From Neckera pumila (taxonomy: Eukaryota; Streptophyta; Bryopsida; Hypnales; Neckeraceae), in the NCBI GenBank assembly GCA_963969595.1, contig OZ018410.1, forward strand, positions 31,500,913 to 31,564,912: DNA of 64,000 nucleotides, written 5' to 3'. Both the position numbers and the translations under genes were made by a program. Every line of letters begins with the position of its first letter. The stretch's first letter is position 1. Below, piece by piece: positions 61,510 to 64,000 of the stretch. The notes beneath the pieces are model-generated. The model had not been told where the DNA came from and ran no database searches. It was given only the letters and a program-made list of their open reading frames with translations.

Positions 61510-62118
61510 ATGCTTTACATCTTGATTGTACTTTATGTCATTTTTGGAGGAAGAATGACTATATGGTGTTCTTGTGACATTGATGCAATAAGTGACGCTT
61601 GTGGGGACCAAATAGATTTAATGGAAGTGGAACAAGACCTGGATTATACTCTTGCAAAAGAAGTTGATGATGTGGACAACGTAGAACTGCAACAAGCTGA
61701 AGGAGACGTGGGAGAAAGTGCAAATACAACAGCACCAACGGAGTCCATGTCAACGTTATCAGCATTTAGCCAAATGGATCAAATGAGCTTCTTCCCGGAT
61801 GTTGATGGATATTATCGTAATAGGGACAACGTTCGATTCTCTCGGACAAGTGCAGGACCACATTACATTTATCACCGGATAACTTCCATCTTGGAAGGAC
61901 CTTCTCTGTCGCCAACTTTATTAGAGGGAATGACAACGCCTGTTGCAAGCGCCGTGGTGGATATGGCGTTGCAATATACCTCTTCACCTCCAATGAGTCC
62001 AATTGGTGGACCAAGTGCACACGAACAAACAGAGGCAACTAGTAGAAGAGAAGGAAAAGACTTGGAGCAATCATCTGCACAAGTGTTGGAGATACAAAAT
62101 GAAGCAGGGCCATTATAA
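61510..62118 (+). CDS. Hypothetical acidic protein or terminal exon, 202 codons
   Basis: Open from the ATG at 61510 to TAA at 62116. The first 14 residues are hydrophobic and may be intron read-through, in which case coding starts near MTIWCSCDIDA (61555) or at an acceptor just before. The body is Asp/Glu/Gln-rich (EVDDVDNVELQQAEGD), then Ser/Pro-rich, ending in EIQNEAGPL. GC is higher than in the flanks, which supports coding. No domain recognised. It could be the last exon of a host gene or a transposon accessory gene. Confidence 0.35.
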   Translation: MLYILIVLYVIFGGRMTIWCSCDIDAISDACGDQIDLMEVEQDLDYTLAKEVDDVDNVELQQAEGDVGESANTTAPTESMSTLSAFSQMDQMSFFPDVDGYYRNRDNVRFSRTSAGPHYIYHRITSILEGPSLSPTLLEGMTTPVASAVVDMALQYTSSPPMSPIGGPSAHEQTEATSRREGKDLEQSSAQVLEIQNEAGPL

Positions 62119-64000
62119 GAGACATAGAAGTACATGTGATGGTAGTGTAAGGTGTGTGAGAGTGCAGACCTTGTGTGTTAGTTTTGAAAGTGTATGTAGA
62201 TGTTCGAATGACTATATGGTTCTTGATTGATGTGAGCACGTAATTTAAAAATGTGAAGGTAGTTGCTAAACCTTTAATGTCATTCTGATTTTATGAATAC
62301 ATATTTCAAAAATTGTAGTGAATATTGCTGTACACATGGTATAGGCATTTAAATATTATAATACTAATGTAATTGCAATGTACAAAGCAGAAAGATTAAT
62401 ATATGAGACCAAAACAAATGATTGATAGGAAGAAATAAAATGTCTTACACTTGTGTTTCTCTGGAAGAACTAAAATTGCATCTTCATAGATAGTTTGCAT
62501 TCAAAGTGATAGTATTGCATGATAAAATTGAAAAATGGATTTCTTAAAAATCTAGGGGTACTCAAACTTTTGATAACACATATTTTGTGAATAATTTTGC
62601 ATACAATCATTGCACTTGGCCAAGTGCAAAAATTTCTAATTCTGTGTTCTTGGTACCAAAAAAATTTAATTTTAGAATTTGGACAGTTTGACAGTGTGAT
62701 TTGGATTTCTTGATTTTTGGCACTTTGTTTTTTACCTAATTTTTCAACAATCTAATTTTGAATTGATTTTTTCTATTCTTTTTTCTAAATTTTCTCAAAA
62801 ATAATTTATGGATATTCAAAATTAGCGACAATGACAAAAAAACAAAGTTTATACAAACTTTTATACAATTTTTAGATTTTAGATTTTTAAAATAGTTATA
62901 CAATTTTTATAATTTTGGACATGTTCCAAATTTTCCCTAAAAATTTCTGAAATTGACCTACACGTAGGTATTATGAAAATCTAAAGTTACCTTGTAATCT
63001 TAGCCAAGTGGTCTTAAAAAAAATGTGAAGTTTTGTTTACAGAAATGACAATTCTTTGTATATTCTCTGCCAAGAATTTTTTCTCTATTTGATTATGAAC
63101 AAACCATATGTGCTGCATTCCAAGCAAGGTAGTTATCTGCATCACTTCACAATGGCGTTGAAGACAGCATGCAAAGCTCTTTCTAGCTAGTGGTGCAATT
63201 TTGAATGCGTAGTACTCAAGTGAGTCTTTTGTAACATGAACCTCAATCAAACCAGGCACAATATTGTTACCTCTTAAAAGGTGGAAAACACATTATTGTG
63301 GTCTTGAATTTGCCATTCACCCTCAATTTGGTTTCCCTATAAAGTTGTTGATGTTGTTCAGTTGTGCTCAGATGACAATTATCTGTTAACCATTTTCAAA
63401 ATAGTTTTGTGCTAATGTTAAGTCACATGCTAAATTTGAGTTGGGTCCAAATCATAAGTAAATGGAAATTAGACCCTGAGGTTACCTGACCAATGTACAA
63501 TTGGGTACAGCAATCTTAGAGCATCCCCACCCGTCAGGGAAAATGAATGACTTGTTCACCATGGCCTGCAAAACTGTCCCACCTAACTATCAAATCGAAT
63601 GAACTTGCTAACAGGTCTGCTCCAAAAACACTCGCAGCTTGCAAAACAGGGTCATTTTGCAGGCCAAAGTCAGGCTTGCAAACTAGCTTGCAAACCACAT
63701 AAGACAAGCTCTGACACACTTTTCCAGCAAGCAGGGACTTACTGAGGTGAAAGCTTCTTTGGGAATTCAACCTTTGAGCTCTCATCAGAATGGTAGTCGT
63801 ACCATTAATGAATTGAATCATACCAACTTCTGAATGTAATTCACACCAACTTCTGAATATAATTCACAAATGCTCTTCTTTGTATGCCCAATTCCTTTGC
63901 TTCATTCTTCGATCATATTTTTGGAGTAAAAGGTTCTTTTTGTTAAGAATCAATTCTGTGAAGATCATGTATGCTGTGAATGGTTTAAGGTTGTGAATAT
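62119..64000. other. AT-rich sequence with one weak candidate exon
   Basis: A minus-strand frame at 63014-63259 (PGLIEVHVTKDSLEYYAFK...) has plausible codon composition but no recognised domain. TAGAGCATCCCCACCCGTCAGGG near 63517 resembles the conserved ends of some plant DNA transposons, though no partner end was found. Nothing else supported. Confidence 0.35.

Noticed and set aside
63510..63540. DNA transposon terminus TAGAGCATCCCCACCCG
   Set aside because: It resembles known plant transposon ends, but no inverted partner or duplication was found.

Overview
The window looks like a repeat-rich nuclear region of a land plant. It carries plant-type Ty3/gypsy and Ty1/copia retrotransposons, nested insertions, solo LTRs, decayed coding sequence and long AT-rich stretches. 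The low GC of the non-transposon part, two fragments of a DUF7869-like family and a non-LTR-type reverse transcriptase flanked by GA microsatellites would fit a seed-free plant such as a fern, but that placement is a guess. No rRNA, tRNA or CRISPR array was recognised, and no complete host gene could be assembled.

Region 1 (1-28581) is almost entirely one LTR-retrotransposon family and its derivatives. The family has unusually long LTRs of about 3.3 kb with ends TGTCGCAAC...GTTGCGACA, and each LTR contains an open reading frame for a ~550-residue coiled-coil protein, intact only at 24760-26412. A Ty3/gypsy element on the minus strand (9151-26968) has two such LTRs, a degenerate tRNA-Asp-type primer site, gag with three zinc knuckles, protease, RT, RNase H, integrase and a polypurine tract. 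Its integrase is interrupted by a complete but stop-ridden Ty1/copia element (13333-18620, target duplication TCTTC). Left of it lie a partial LTR (1-2080), a half LTR (2081-3773), a whole LTR (4830-8133) and pieces of a DUF7869-like gene. Target duplications fit only if 2081-9150 is flipped: the half LTR at 2081-3773 and the half LTR at 26969-28581 then join into one 3.3-kb solo LTR split by the gypsy element. I infer a 7-kb inversion between two inverted LTR copies.

Region 2 (28582-47722) is AT-rich and mostly non-coding. It has several short tandem repeats, a cluster of GACGGCGAAGCTT motifs, a decayed ~277-codon reading frame (34716-35546), a second broken DUF7869-like gene (38272-39745) and a diverged dispersed repeat.

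Region 3 (47723-55872) has a perfect 32-bp hairpin (48268-48345). Next to it is a 6.9-kb retroelement on the minus strand with 1.2-kb direct terminal repeats bounded by GA microsatellite tracts. It has a gag-like ORF1 and an overlapping RT ORF2 whose RT belongs to neither copia nor gypsy. No integrase, RNase H, tyrosine recombinase or GIY-YIG endonuclease is visible. This is the best candidate for an undescribed system.

Region 4 (55873-64000) is AT-rich with weak candidate exons, the best an acidic 202-codon frame at 61510-62118, and an inverted copy of the repeat seen near 46 kb.
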